The notes below the pieces were generated by a model, which saw nothing but the letters and a program-made list of their open reading frames with translations, was not told the origin of the DNA and made no database searches. From NCBI RefSeq assembly GCF_000515255.1, contig NZ_KI911559.1, forward strand, positions 3,352,693-3,416,692: DNA of 64,000 nt. The letters are read 5' to 3'. Shown here in pieces: positions 47,576 to 57,443 of the stretch. Position numbers and translations under genes: made by a program. Within the stretch, counting starts at the first letter, position 1. Every line of letters starts with the position of its first letter. The DNA is from Rhodovibrio salinarum DSM 9154. Its GTDB lineage: Bacteria > Pseudomonadota > Alphaproteobacteria > Kiloniellales > Rhodovibrionaceae.

Positions 47576-48387
47576 CCCTGCCCGCCCTGTTCCAGCTCGA
47601 ATTCCTGCAACGCGCGCTGCTGGCCGGGCTCGGCATCGCCGCAGTGGCCGGGCCGCTCGGCTGCTTCGTGGTCTGGCGCCGGATGGCCTACTTCGGCACC
47701 AGTCTGGCCCACAACGCCTTCCTCGGCATCGCCCTCGGCGTGCTGCTGGGTATCGATCCGATGTTCGGGATCGCTCTCGCGGCGGCCGTGGTCGCGCTGC
47801 TGCTGGTCGGCCTGCAACGCCAGCACCGGCTGGCTGACGACACGCTGCTGGGCATCCTGGCCCACGCCGGCATGGCGCTGGGGCTGGTCGCGATCTCCTT
47901 CATGGAGGGCATGCGCGTCGACCTCCTGACCTACCTGTTCGGCGACGTGCTCGCGGTGAGTTGGCGCGACCTGGCCTGGATCTACGGCGCCGGCGGCGCG
48001 GTATTGGCCGGCCTGATCGTGCTGTGGCGCTGGCTGCTGATGGTTTCGGTGCATCCCGAACTGGCCGCCGCGGAAGGCATTCCAGTGCTCGCGGTGCGGC
48101 TGGCCTTCATGCTGATGCTGGCGATCCTGGTCGCAATCGCCATGAAGGTGGTGGGCGTGCTGTTGATCACCTCGATGCTTATTATCCCGGCAGCCGCGGC
48201 CCGGCGGTTCGCCATCTCGCCGGAAGGGATGGCCGTCTCTGCCGTAGGGGTCGGCTGGGTGTCGGTGATCGTGGGGCTCGCCGCATCCTACCAGTGGGAC
48301 CTGCCGTCCGGCCCGGCAATGGTGGTCTCGGCAACCGCGATCTTCGCCCTCTCGCTCGGCGCTGGCGCCGCGCTTTCCCGCACCTAA
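47572..48387 (+). CDS. znuB: Zinc ABC transporter permease
   Basis: Inner-membrane permease, 271 aa from ATG 47572, overlapping the znuC stop by 4 bp (ATGA). Hydrophobic along its length with about 8 segments; GCFVVWRRMAYFGTSLAHNA is the family signature near the N-terminus. Confidence 0.96.
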   Translation: MTLPALFQLEFLQRALLAGLGIAAVAGPLGCFVVWRRMAYFGTSLAHNAFLGIALGVLLGIDPMFGIALAAAVVALLLVGLQRQHRLADDTLLGILAHAGMALGLVAISFMEGMRVDLLTYLFGDVLAVSWRDLAWIYGAGGAVLAGLIVLWRWLLMVSVHPELAAAEGIPVLAVRLAFMLMLAILVAIAMKVVGVLLITSMLIIPAAAARRFAISPEGMAVSAVGVGWVSVIVGLAASYQWDLPSGPAMVVSATAIFALSLGAGAALSRT

Positions 48388-48408
48388 AGACTTGGCGGAC
48401 ACAGATAG

Positions 48409-48939
48409 CTAGGCGCCCTGGGTCCAGTCGCTCGCCCCAAGAATGTACCGGACCGGGGCGGTCGTCTGCGGACGGTCATCGGCATCGCGCAGGGGCAGCA
48501 GCACACCGTAGCTCCGCTTTCTGCACCCGGTCACAGTGCGATGGCGCAGCACATAGAACAGCGGCGATTGCTCCCTGACGACGTCGTTCAGCGCCTGCCG
48601 GAACAGAACACCCGAGCCCGCCTCCACCTCCACCTCGGATAGGCAGCGCCCGGCCAAACCTGTCCCCATAACCTGTGCCGCATGCTCCCCGCACAGCCGC
48701 CAGCGGTAGTCGTCCCCGTCTTCGACAACCTCGATCAGGGTCAGATTGGGCAGAACCGCAGCCCCGAAGCGCACCGGATCAAGCTGCTGCCGGCAAGGTA
48801 TCCGGCCCGCACAATGATCCCACCACACGGTGTAACTCGTTGCCGCAACCTGGAAGTACGGGACGGTGCGCGCCTCGGCTATCGCTACACGCTCGACGGC
48901 CGCCTGACACCAGGACGCGAAATCTCCGCGGTCTTTCAC
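48409..48939 (-). CDS. PAS_5-domain protein
   Basis: 176 aa. The sequence GAAVLPNLTLIEVVEDGDDY, then RWRLCGEHAAQVMGTGLAGR is typical of the PAS_5 family of alphaproteobacterial stand-alone PAS proteins, presumably cytoplasmic ligand or redox sensors. No output domain. Converges on znuB with a 21-bp gap; no functional link is apparent. Confidence 0.8.
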   Translation of the reverse strand: MKDRGDFASWCQAAVERVAIAEARTVPYFQVAATSYTVWWDHCAGRIPCRQQLDPVRFGAAVLPNLTLIEVVEDGDDYRWRLCGEHAAQVMGTGLAGRCLSEVEVEAGSGVLFRQALNDVVREQSPLFYVLRHRTVTGCRKRSYGVLLPLRDADDRPQTTAPVRYILGASDWTQGA

Positions 48940-49336
48940 CCTGCAGCTCCCATAACGTGCGCCCGCCCACCTATTTATATAGTTAATATGTCCATTCGGA
49001 CCCCGAGATAATTAACTCTTATCAGGTTCTAACGCGATAAATTTGTGGATTATCTAAAGTCTACAACTCAGGCAAAAGATTATACACCAATATAAACGAA
49101 TATTATCTGTCTTGGTTGTTTGACTCGAATAGATGCACGCGACGCCAAACGCACAATTATCCGGTGAACACATACACCTGGGGTCGGGATTCAGGCGCAA
49201 CATAAACAACGCGCGCTGAAGCACACACGGCAACGGCCTGATGGACCTCTTTGCACACAAAAAAGCCCGCCAAGGGAGTGGCGGGCTTCAAGTTAATTGC
49301 GGGGATTCGTATCCGAGGGTGCCGAGATGGCTGCGG
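48940..49336. other. AT-rich intergenic region
   Basis: About 400 bp without a gene. It is AT-rich from 48960 to 49130, and probably contains the PAS_5 gene promoter. The terminator of the MipA gene is at its right end. Confidence 0.55.
49258..49290 (-). terminator. Intrinsic terminator after the MipA/OmpV gene
   Basis: GCCCGCCA and TGGCGGGC form an 8-bp stem; the minus-strand tail is a run of six T residues. It lies about 50 nt after the stop. Confidence 0.85.
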
Positions 49337-50182
49337 CTAGAAGGTATAGCTCAACCCGAGAAAGGCGGTGGGAGACGTCTCCTGTTCGACCATGGGGCTG
49401 TCTGCAGCCTCCCCCAGTAGGTGGGTCACGCCGACCGCCCCGATCCCAGTGATGCTGTCGGTAATGCGGTAGCGGGCGCTGATACGCAACGAAACGTCCT
49501 TGAAGCCATTGCTCGGTTCGTATCTCCGCAACCCCGATGTCGCGGACTCCGACGAACTGATGCCAAAATAGCCGTCCATGTAAGTGCCGTTAGCCCAACT
49601 CAGGCTGATGCTTGGCTTGATGATGAAGCGCTTGCTCGCCGCCCATGGATAGGCAAGTTCTGCATCGATGAGCAGGCCACGGTCGGTATCGGTCACAGCC
49701 TGGGTAGCCCCGAGCGTGGCCTCCACCCCCTGAAACCGGGTCGACGCGAACAGACGTGCGCCAAGCTCCCCGTCGACGTCGTCAATGCCACGCGCGACGT
49801 CGTCGCCATCGTACCCTTCCATCCAATTGACGCTGGCGCCGACCGTGAAATCGGGCGTGTCGACGACATAGGCTCCGATACCATCGCTGGTTTTCGCAAA
49901 AAACCGACCGTACTGCACGTCGACAATCGGAACCGGGCTGGCGGCATACTCATCGGACCCTTCGAATTCAGGCCGCGCCGCAACCCCCGCGCCAAACGTC
50001 CAATGATCCGCGCTCTCCAAACCGGCCGCACTTGCGCGATCCGACCGGTCGGCACTCTCATCATCGCTCTGCGGACCTGCCTGCGCAGGCGCACCGACGC
50101 CACAGACCACCCCGATCAAAGCCACTGCGGTATACCCTCTGGCGGTCGCGCCCGGCCAGAGCCGCTCAAACCTGCTTGTCAT
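49337..50182 (-). CDS. MipA/OmpV family outer-membrane protein
   Basis: 281 aa with signal peptide (about residues 1-35, AQA cleavage). After a low-complexity acidic linker, the barrel begins WTFGAGVAARPEFEGSDEYA, typical of MipA/OmpV; it ends FLGLSYTF with the C-terminal Phe expected for an outer-membrane protein. It is 128 bp divergent from a TetR regulator, which may control it. Confidence 0.88.
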   Translation of the reverse strand: MTSRFERLWPGATARGYTAVALIGVVCGVGAPAQAGPQSDDESADRSDRASAAGLESADHWTFGAGVAARPEFEGSDEYAASPVPIVDVQYGRFFAKTSDGIGAYVVDTPDFTVGASVNWMEGYDGDDVARGIDDVDGELGARLFASTRFQGVEATLGATQAVTDTDRGLLIDAELAYPWAASKRFIIKPSISLSWANGTYMDGYFGISSSESATSGLRRYEPSNGFKDVSLRISARYRITDSITGIGAVGVTHLLGEAADSPMVEQETSPTAFLGLSYTF

Positions 50183-50310
50183 GGCATCGCCTCGTGCATA
50201 CGACTAATTCCCGTGCATAATTGTCATCACGATACACTCGCGCATCTTATAGGCGTCCTTTTCTTCGACCGTCAAGATGCGGATGTGTATCTTATTGGAG
50301 GAAGCGTCGG

Positions 50311-50886
50311 ATGAGGCAACGTCGGCGCGGCGCAGACCTTGAGCGCGCCATCCTGGACGCTGCCTGGCTGGAACTGACCGAGCGCGGCTATGCCGGACTG
50401 ACGATGGAGAACGTTGCCGCGCGGGCTCAGACCAGCCGGCCGGTCCTGGCCCGCCGCTGGAACGGGCGGGTCGATCTCGCGATCGCGGCGATCCGGCAAC
50501 AGAGGCAGAAATTCCCGCTGGAGGTGCCGGACCAAGGCGACCTGCGCACCGAATTGTTGGAATACCTGGAGCGCCTATCCAACCGCGTCAGCGGAATCGC
50601 CGCCATTTTCACGCTGTTCGCGAGCGAATACTTCAACGAAACCTCATCGACCCCCCAGGACCTGCGCACGGCGCTGATCGCAGGCGAGAAAAGCGTACTC
50701 GCATCGATTCTCGACAGGGCCGTGGAGCGGGGCGAGATCGATCCCCAAAAGCTCACGCCGCCAATCAACTCGCTGCTCACCGACCTGCACCGCCATCACG
50801 CCATCATGACGTTCTCACCACCACCGCCGGAGTTGCGGACGGCCTGGGTTGATTCGATTTTCCTGCCGCTTGTGAAAACCAGCTAG
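50311..50886 (+). CDS. TetR-family transcriptional regulator
   Basis: 191 aa from ATG 50311 with TTGGAGGA upstream; the frame extends 30 codons further without similarity. The N-terminal HTH (AAWLELTERGYAGLTMENVA, then RAQTSRPVLARRW) is clear; the C-terminal ligand domain is helical. Divergent from the MipA/OmpV gene, a likely target. Confidence 0.88.
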   Translation: MRQRRRGADLERAILDAAWLELTERGYAGLTMENVAARAQTSRPVLARRWNGRVDLAIAAIRQQRQKFPLEVPDQGDLRTELLEYLERLSNRVSGIAAIFTLFASEYFNETSSTPQDLRTALIAGEKSVLASILDRAVERGEIDPQKLTPPINSLLTDLHRHHAIMTFSPPPPELRTAWVDSIFLPLVKTS

Positions 50887-51480
50887 CGCAACGCGCCTCC
50901 TACGAGCCCCCAAATCGCGGTGCTCATCATAGGTTTCGGGAAAGGTTGCTCGATGCAGTCGGACCTGGGAAGTTGCACAAAATCATTCCTGGAATAAAAA
51001 TAATTTATAGAAAAACTCCAATTATTTGAATAAAGCTCGAAAAATCCACCGAAGTGGGCGATGTTTATATTCGGTAGCGGGAGGGTATCCCTGCCACCTC
51101 CCTCTCGCCATGCCTATTTTGAAACGTTTCATTGCATGAACGACAAAGCCCCCCTATACGACTCAACATCATCAAAGCGGTGCGGGCCGCAAGGCATCCT
51201 CGTTTCTCACATGCCTCCGCACGCGCCCCGTCGCGTCCAAGCCCCGGAGCCCTCTAACCTGAAGGCTCGCCCCCTGCCCTGTTCCGTTGCGCTCCGACGC
51301 GGCGGGAGCGCAGAGGACGTCCCGCCTATCCAAAAAGCCGGACACAGGCCGGGATAAGGACGCATCACGACCGAAAGGAGGTTCGAGAACGTCAGAGAAC
51401 TCCAAAACCGCAAACACGTTACCGGACTACAGGCGGGCGATGGACATGCTCCGGTCCCGCCGATCAGAAGGAGTCATACG
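50887..51480. other. Intergenic region before the dipeptidase
   Basis: About 594 bp with no convincing gene. An AT-rich stretch lies at 50975-51075. A 65-codon frame at 51287-51484 is charged and low in hydrophobic residues and runs into the next gene's start, so I do not call it. Confidence 0.5.
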
Positions 51481-53142
51481 ATGATCTTGTCACGCAAATC
51501 GCTGTGGGTGACCGCGACCGCGCTCTGTGCCGGGCTGGCCATGCCGGCAAATGCGCAGCCGGAAACTCCGGAGCCGGTGGGCCACCCGAACTCCAAGAGT
51601 CTGGGGATTTATATCGGCCACGAACTCACCGCCGACGGTTCGACGCTGGTCGGCGGCTTCGGACACGAGCCGTCCAGCCACTGGATCGAAATCGTGCCGC
51701 GGCGCTCCTTCCCCGAAGACGCCACGATGAAGGTCGGGGTGACCGACGCCGCCCGCATCCCGGGCGAGCTCACCACGATTCCGCAGGCGCGGCAGACCGC
51801 CAAATACATCACCTCGAACTATTCCGAGTTCGCCGGCTTCCCGCCGCCGCTCACCAATGGCGGCCTGAACGAATACGGTGTGGCAGCGCGTGACATCTGG
51901 TCGCCGTCGCGCCAGGAACTCGTCGACATCGCCAAACAGAACGCGCCGCAATCAGGCCCGAACTACTCCGATCTGGCGCGCGTGGCGATGGAGCGCGCGA
52001 CCAGCGCGCGCGAGGCTGCCGCGCTCGTGGGACGTCTGATCGATGAGCACGGCTTCTCCACCTACGGCGGCAACTCGCACCTGTTCGCCGATTCCGAGGA
52101 AGCCTGGGTGTTCATCAACTACGCCGCCAAAGGCCTGTGGGCGGCGAAGCGCATCGGCCCGGACGAGGTTCGGGTGATGTATCCGGGCTACATCCACGCG
52201 TTTCCGGCCGACTTCAAGCAGCGCGACGGCTACATGGGCTCGGACAACCTGGTCTCCTTCGCCCGCGAACAGGGCTGGTGGGACGGCGAAGGCTCGCTGA
52301 ACCTGCAGGAGGTCTACGGCAAGCCGTTCCCAGCGGACGTCGAGCAGGATTACTACCCGCAGTTCTATGCCGACGCCCGGAACCCGGTGGCCCGTGAAGC
52401 CGAGCTGCGCGAGATGGCCCCGGTGTCGGTTAAGGACCTGATGGCCTATGTCCGCGATCCGCGCTGGTCGACCGATTTCACCGGCTACAGTCAGGTCGCC
52501 CACATCCGCCCCGACGCGCCGAAGCAGTTGCATACGCTGTGGACCGCGATCACCAGCGGCATCACCACGCCGTTCGTCCCGATCCCGATCGCGACGACCT
52601 CGGTGCCGCCGGAGTTCAGTCAGCACCGCTACATGACCAAGAACGCGTCCTCGCACTTCCTGGACCCGGATTATGGGCCGCTGGAGGCGACGCGCTACGC
52701 GACCCGGACGTTCAAGCGGCTGCTGTACCACACCTGCGAGCACCCGAGCGATTTCCTGCATCCGGTAACCGGCGAGATCGAGCGCTTCGAGACCGGCCTT
52801 CTGGCCCAGCGCGATGACGTCGAGGCGCGCGCCAAGGCCTTGCTGGCCGACGGCAAGACAGACGCCATGCAGCGCCTGCTGACCCGCGACGTGCACGACA
52901 ATCTGCTGGCCAGCCTGAACCTGGGCCAGGACCTCGTGCAGGCGGTCGAGCAGCAGACCCGGACCAAATACGGTATCCGCATGCCAGAAGGCGAGCGCGC
53001 AGCGGGCGAAACCACCCCGGCCACGAGCCAAGCCATGGCACGCCACGGATGGGGAGCGATGATCCACTGCTATCAAAAGGAGTTGGACGAGTACCCGCGC
53101 CCGCACGGCCTCTACAACGATAGTCCCGATCTGACCTACTAA
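51481..53142 (+). CDS. Exported C69-type dipeptidase with Ser at the usual nucleophile position
   Basis: 553 aa with a signal peptide (residues 1-25, cleavage after ANA). The mature N-terminal region NSKSLGIYIGHELTADGSTL matches the C69 (PepD/secernin) Ntn-hydrolase start, but the position normally held by the catalytic Cys is Ser (KSLG). The family motifs ITSNYSEFAGFPPPLTNGGL, SREELVD-like WSPSRQELVD and NSHLFADSEEAWV are present. Whether it is an active peptidase, a serine variant or inactive cannot be told from sequence. It faces a TRAP transporter and may supply amino acids to it. Confidence 0.8.
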   Translation: MILSRKSLWVTATALCAGLAMPANAQPETPEPVGHPNSKSLGIYIGHELTADGSTLVGGFGHEPSSHWIEIVPRRSFPEDATMKVGVTDAARIPGELTTIPQARQTAKYITSNYSEFAGFPPPLTNGGLNEYGVAARDIWSPSRQELVDIAKQNAPQSGPNYSDLARVAMERATSAREAAALVGRLIDEHGFSTYGGNSHLFADSEEAWVFINYAAKGLWAAKRIGPDEVRVMYPGYIHAFPADFKQRDGYMGSDNLVSFAREQGWWDGEGSLNLQEVYGKPFPADVEQDYYPQFYADARNPVAREAELREMAPVSVKDLMAYVRDPRWSTDFTGYSQVAHIRPDAPKQLHTLWTAITSGITTPFVPIPIATTSVPPEFSQHRYMTKNASSHFLDPDYGPLEATRYATRTFKRLLYHTCEHPSDFLHPVTGEIERFETGLLAQRDDVEARAKALLADGKTDAMQRLLTRDVHDNLLASLNLGQDLVQAVEQQTRTKYGIRMPEGERAAGETTPATSQAMARHGWGAMIHCYQKELDEYPRPHGLYNDSPDLTY

Positions 53143-53169
53143 CCGCTGATCGGGAAGATTTCTGCTGTA

Positions 53170-53205
53170 AAGGTCGGGGCCGCCAGCAAAGCGGTCCCGG
53201 CCTTT
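53170..53205 (+). terminator. Intrinsic terminator after the dipeptidase
   Basis: A 14-bp stem with two G-U pairs (AAGGTCGGGGCCGC with GCGGTCCCGGCCTT), followed by TTGTC, 28 bp after the stop codon. Confidence 0.65.
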
Positions 53206-53352
53206 GTCGCCTTCCGGCACCAATGGCCTGACAGCTGTGCCTTCGGACCGGTTTGAGTGAGCGGACTTCCTACCGCAGGCGCGGCGTCTTCGCCATCACG
53301 CACGCCCCGCCGTTAAAATGCTCGGAGCCGCCCCCGCCAGAAACTCATCAAG

Positions 53353-53386
53353 AGGATTGGGGCGGTTCGATATGGCGAACCGCCCC
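53353..53386 (-). terminator. Terminator hairpin after dctP
   Basis: GGGGCGGTTCG and CGAACCGCCCC form a perfect 11-bp stem with a 6-nt loop; the minus-strand tail AATCCTCTT is only partly T-rich. It lies 21 bp after the dctP stop. Confidence 0.6.
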
Positions 53387-53406
53387 AGCCCGCTAATAGA
53401 TGAGGC

Positions 53407-54462
53407 TTATTGATCAGCCTCCATATACTCGGCCTCGTTGGCTTTCTTCACTTCCTGCTTAAGCAGGCCGAGCATGTCGACGGCCTTATCGCCGTAATTG
53501 CTCTCGATGTAGTCGATGAAGGCCGGCCGTGTGGCATCGCGCATCTGATCACGCTGGTCGGGCGAAAGCGCGGTGACCTGCATCTCCTGGCGCACCCCCT
53601 TCAGCCCACGGTCGGAAGCCTCGATGATCCGCGCCATGCCCCGCGAAGCGGTGACGCAGGAGTTCGCGGCGTAGCGCAGAATATTCTGCTGCCGGGCGTC
53701 CAGACCGTCCCAGAAGTCCTTCGAGAGGAGCAGCGTGTAAGGCGAGAACAGGTGGCGCGTCAGCGTCAGGTACTTCTGCACCTCCTGAAAATTGGAGAAG
53801 GAGATGATCGGGATCGGGTTCATCTGACCATCGATCACGCCGGTTTGAAGCGCCGAATAGACTTCGCCCCAGGCCAGCGGATAGGCCTCGGCCCCGAGGG
53901 CATTCATGATCACCTTGTGGGACGGGAGTTTCATCGTGCGGATCCGGACCCCGTTGAAGTCCTCCACCGTAGCGATTTCGTGCTGGGAATTGGTCACGGC
54001 GAAGAACCCGCCCGTGTCCGGGAACCCGAGAACGACGACGTCTCCAAGCGTGTCTTCGATGTCCCGCTTCAACGCCTTGCCGAACGGCCCGTCGAACACC
54101 TGATAGGTCGCCGCGTTGTTGGCGAAGGCGAAGGGCAGGTTCAGGACGTCGATCCGCGGATAGTACGACGACATGGCGCCGGTCGAGACGATGGTCGCCT
54201 GGATGACGCCGTCACGCACCATTTGGATGTGTTCGGAGCCCGAACCGAGTTCGTTGTTCGGATAGAACTCGACCTCAATCTCCCCATTAGTGTCGGTCTC
54301 GACAATGCTGGAAAACACCTGCGCGCAGGCGTGGGCGGGATTGTCGGTTGGATCCGGCTTGTTATCGTGCCCGAATTTCAGGGTTGCGGCGTTGGCGACA
54401 CCGGAAACCGCGATGGCTCCGATGACCAGAGACGACGCAAGCGCTCGAACGCTTTTACTCAT
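53407..54462 (-). CDS. dctP: TRAP transporter solute-binding protein (DctP family)
   Basis: Periplasmic receptor of a TRAP transporter, 351 aa with signal peptide (residues 1-25). DctP features: LKFGHDNKPDPTDNPAHACA start, NNELGSGSEHIQMVRDGVIQ and the GVRIRTMKLPSHKVIMNALG segment with the carboxylate-binding Arg. The ligand is unknown; most members bind organic acids. The gene order is DctQ-DctM-DctP on the minus strand. Confidence 0.93.
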   Translation of the reverse strand: MSKSVRALASSLVIGAIAVSGVANAATLKFGHDNKPDPTDNPAHACAQVFSSIVETDTNGEIEVEFYPNNELGSGSEHIQMVRDGVIQATIVSTGAMSSYYPRIDVLNLPFAFANNAATYQVFDGPFGKALKRDIEDTLGDVVVLGFPDTGGFFAVTNSQHEIATVEDFNGVRIRTMKLPSHKVIMNALGAEAYPLAWGEVYSALQTGVIDGQMNPIPIISFSNFQEVQKYLTLTRHLFSPYTLLLSKDFWDGLDARQQNILRYAANSCVTASRGMARIIEASDRGLKGVRQEMQVTALSPDQRDQMRDATRPAFIDYIESNYGDKAVDMLGLLKQEVKKANEAEYMEADQ

Positions 54463-54525
54463 ATTAAGCCTCCCTTCTGTTGTCGTTCGGAATATCCGAG
54501 AGAACTTGCTCGGGCGCGGCCCGCG

Positions 54526-55809
54526 TCAGGCGAACCCGAACAATCTCGGCACGAAGAGGGCGGCATCGCTCCAGAAGGCGAAGAGGAGCAGCACCGCGAC
54601 CTCCGCGAGCAGGAATGGCCAAAGCCGATAGGCGATCGCCTCGACCCGTTCACCGGTCACTGAAGACAGCACGAACAGACAGGCACCGACCGGTGGCGTC
54701 ATCAGCGAGATGTTTAGGGCGATGACGAAGATGATCCCGGCGTGGATCGGCGTCAGGCCGATGTCGGCGGTCAGCGGGACCAGAACCGGCGCCAGGATGA
54801 TCAGCGTGGCCGTTATATCCATCACCATGCCGATCACGAGCAGCAGGACGATAATCAGCAGCAGGACGACATGCTTGTTGGCGGAAACCGAGAGCACGGC
54901 CTCTGCCAGCATTTGGGGAATGCTATTGAAGCTCATCCACCAACCAAGCACGCTCGCGAACGCGATGATGACGAAGATCACGCCGGTGGTCCGCCCCGTG
55001 CGGAGCAGCATGTTGTAGAGGTCTTTCGGCGTGATGTTGCGGTAAACGACGACCCCCAGCCCGAAAGCGTAAGCCACGGCGACCGCCGCAGCCTCGGTCG
55101 GGGTTACAATGCCGCCCAGAATCCCGCCCAGGATGATCACCGGCATCAGCAAGGCGGCCAGGGACTGCCGGAACGCACTGGCGATTTCCCGGAAGTTGGC
55201 ACGCCGCTCGCTTCGCGGCAGATTGCGCCGGCCCGCACCGAGCCAGATCACACCCATGCAGACCAGGCAGATGAGCAATCCTGGCAGGATGCCGGCCGCG
55301 AACAGCCCGCCGATCGATACGCCAAGAAGCGAGCCGTAGACCACCATCAGTCCCGATGGCGGGATCGTCGGGCCGATGATAGACCCCGCCGCGGTCACGG
55401 CGCAGGCATAGTCGCGTGGATACCCCTGCTTCACCATCGCCGGCACCAGCGTCTTCCCGAACGCGGCGGCATCGGCGGTCGCCGCCCCGGTCAAGCCGGC
55501 GAAGAACACAGACGCCACCATGTTGGCGTGCGCGATGCCGCCCCGGAAATGGCCGACCAGCACCTGGGCAAGATGCATGAGCTGTCGGGTGATCCCGATG
55601 TGATTCATGATCTCACCGGCCAGGATGAAGAACGGCATCGCGAGAAAGGGGAAGATGTTGAGGCCGTTGAAGATCTTGCTCGGCCCCATCGCGAGAAACC
55701 GCTCGCCGCCCATTTGCACCAGACCAAACAGGCCGGTCAGACCGATGGCAAAGCCGATCGGAACCCCGATCGTCAGCAGTAGGAGGAAAGCCAGTGCAAC
55801 GAAGACCAT
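54526..55809 (-). CDS. dctM: TRAP transporter large permease (DctM)
   Basis: 427-aa, about 12-TM membrane subunit that couples uptake to the sodium gradient. The start overlaps the DctQ stop by one base. Motifs such as PLLLTIGVPIGFAIGL-type opening and SIIGPTIPPSGLMVVYG are typical of DctM. Confidence 0.95.
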   Translation of the reverse strand: MVFVALAFLLLLTIGVPIGFAIGLTGLFGLVQMGGERFLAMGPSKIFNGLNIFPFLAMPFFILAGEIMNHIGITRQLMHLAQVLVGHFRGGIAHANMVASVFFAGLTGAATADAAAFGKTLVPAMVKQGYPRDYACAVTAAGSIIGPTIPPSGLMVVYGSLLGVSIGGLFAAGILPGLLICLVCMGVIWLGAGRRNLPRSERRANFREIASAFRQSLAALLMPVIILGGILGGIVTPTEAAAVAVAYAFGLGVVVYRNITPKDLYNMLLRTGRTTGVIFVIIAFASVLGWWMSFNSIPQMLAEAVLSVSANKHVVLLLIIVLLLVIGMVMDITATLIILAPVLVPLTADIGLTPIHAGIIFVIALNISLMTPPVGACLFVLSSVTGERVEAIAYRLWPFLLAEVAVLLLFAFWSDAALFVPRLFGFA

Positions 55810-56315
55810 TATTCAGACCCCATAGCGTCGCCCATGACCGGGTTCTGCCCCAGGTCCCGTAGCATCACGAGCGCGAGCTGAATGGCGCTAAGACCAGCCG
55901 CAACGGGAATCGCCGCGAACACGGGGGCAAGCGACAGGCCGAAGACCATGGCCTGCCGGTTGATACCGCCAGCAGCGAAATCCAGGCCGTACCAGAAGAG
56001 GTAAGCGAAGAGCGCAAACCCCAGAAGATCGGCGGCGATCAGGAGCATCCGTCGAACGACTTCCGGAACCAGTTCGATCGCCAGCAACAGCCCAATGTGC
56101 TCACGTCGCGCGATCGCACAGGAAATGGCCAGCAAGGCCGTCCAGATCATCAGATAGCGCGCGAGAATTTGCGGCCAGGGAAGCTGCCAGTGAAAGATGT
56201 AGCGATCGATCACACCGATCCACACCACCAACACAAGCAGTGCCATCAACAAGACGACGAGCGCTTCGACGACCCGGTTTAGATGCTTACTGCTCAAGGC
56301 CGCTAGGTTCCGCAT
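55809..56315 (-). CDS. dctQ: TRAP transporter small permease (DctQ)
   Basis: 168-aa four-TM subunit from ATG 56315, preceded by AGGAGGGG. The conserved WPQILARYLMIWTALLAISC and the IARREHIGLLLAIE segment identify DctQ. The frame extends 67 codons upstream without similarity. It sits 52 bp downstream of the PLP enzyme gene. Confidence 0.93.
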   Translation of the reverse strand: MRNLAALSSKHLNRVVEALVVLLMALLVLVVWIGVIDRYIFHWQLPWPQILARYLMIWTALLAISCAIARREHIGLLLAIELVPEVVRRMLLIAADLLGFALFAYLFWYGLDFAAGGINRQAMVFGLSLAPVFAAIPVAAGLSAIQLALVMLRDLGQNPVMGDAMGSE

Positions 56316-56367
56316 GCCCCGCCCCTCCTGATTTGCTCGCCCTGCGGATAGATGCCTGCGCGCACGT

Positions 56368-57429
56368 TCAAACCACCCGACCGCGTGCGGCGACGGGAAC
56401 CTCCTCGACACTGCCGTCAGGCGCCAACACCTGAACCCGCTCGAACAGGTTCGAGACCACGCAGGCATGGTTCGGCACCACACGAAGACGCTCGCCAATG
56501 GTCGGCTTGGTCGCACAGCGCGACACGTCGACGATGCCGTGCTCCTCGCTCAACTCGCCGATCACGGCGTCGGGGTATTCCCGTATCAAGCCGAAGCCGG
56601 TTTGCCCAAGCATATCCGTCGTCAACGCCTTGGACCCCGCATCGAGGATCGCGCGGTCCGGCGTGGGCGTGGAGACGACCGTGGTGAGGACGGTCAGGGC
56701 GCAGTCATCGAGGCTGCCGACCCCGTAGTCGACTTGCATGCGATCGAGGTAGATGTACGTGCCCGGACGGTACTCCGTGATCGGATCGGCCAGGTGGGCC
56801 GACCACATGTCGGGCGTCCCCCCGCTCGTTACCGTCGCGGGTGGCAGCCCGGCACCTTCCAGGGCGTTCACCGCCTCCGCCAGCCACTGCGCGGTTTCGC
56901 CAACGCGTCGCTTGGGCGGATAGGTCATGATCCCGCCAAAGGTCAGGCCAGGCGACGTCTCGATGGCGTGCGCCAACTGGACCAGCTCCGCCGGCGTCTG
57001 AACGCCGCAGCGGCCGGCACCGGTGTCACACTCAACCAGAACCGTAAGCGGCTGCTCGGCGCCCTCGAAGGCCGAGGCATACCCTTGCACGGTGGCCACG
57101 TTATCGGCCGTCACCGTAAGCGAGATCCGGTGGGCCAGGTTCCGCAGGCGCTGCAGTTTCGAGGCGCCCAGGATGTTGTAGGTCAGCAGGATATCGTCGA
57201 TCCCGGCATCGGCCATAACCTCGGCTTCCCCGAGTTTCTGGCACGTGATGCCGACGGCACCGAGTGCGACCTGACGACGTGCGAAGCGCGGAAGCTTGTG
57301 GGTCTTGATGTGCGGTCGCAAGCGCAGCCGATGGGCATCTGCATACGCCTGAGCACGGGCAAGGTTGGCCTCGACACGGTCGAGGTCGACAACAGCAGCC
57401 GGAGTTTCGACGGCGGCTAAGTTGTGCAT
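56368..57429 (-). CDS. PLP fold-type III enzyme: D-threonine aldolase/D-serine dehydratase-like
   Basis: 353 aa from ATG 57429 with GAGGGA upstream. N-terminal alanine-racemase-like barrel has the Schiff-base Lys in RLRPHIKTHKLPRF (near residue 41-46). The C-terminal domain has VVPNHACVVSNL, the His/Cys metal-binding pair of D-serine dehydratase and D-threonine aldolase. The substrate is therefore probably a D-amino acid with a beta-hydroxyl group; 3-hydroxy-D-aspartate is another possibility. It lies between the RpiR regulator and the TRAP genes, so its substrate may be what the transporter imports or a derivative. Confidence 0.88.
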   Translation of the reverse strand: MHNLAAVETPAAVVDLDRVEANLARAQAYADAHRLRLRPHIKTHKLPRFARRQVALGAVGITCQKLGEAEVMADAGIDDILLTYNILGASKLQRLRNLAHRISLTVTADNVATVQGYASAFEGAEQPLTVLVECDTGAGRCGVQTPAELVQLAHAIETSPGLTFGGIMTYPPKRRVGETAQWLAEAVNALEGAGLPPATVTSGGTPDMWSAHLADPITEYRPGTYIYLDRMQVDYGVGSLDDCALTVLTTVVSTPTPDRAILDAGSKALTTDMLGQTGFGLIREYPDAVIGELSEEHGIVDVSRCATKPTIGERLRVVPNHACVVSNLFERVQVLAPDGSVEEVPVAARGRVV

Positions 57430-57443
57430 GATCGATCCCTCGT

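Noticed and set aside
48960-49180. Searched for insertion-sequence ends, att sites, CRISPR repeats and a replication origin in AT-rich gaps
   Set aside because: No inverted terminal repeats, regularly spaced repeats, target duplications or DnaA-box clusters were visible by eye.
51287-51484. 65-codon frame upstream of the dipeptidase
   Set aside because: Highly charged low-complexity translation, no recognisable domain, and it overlaps the next gene's start.
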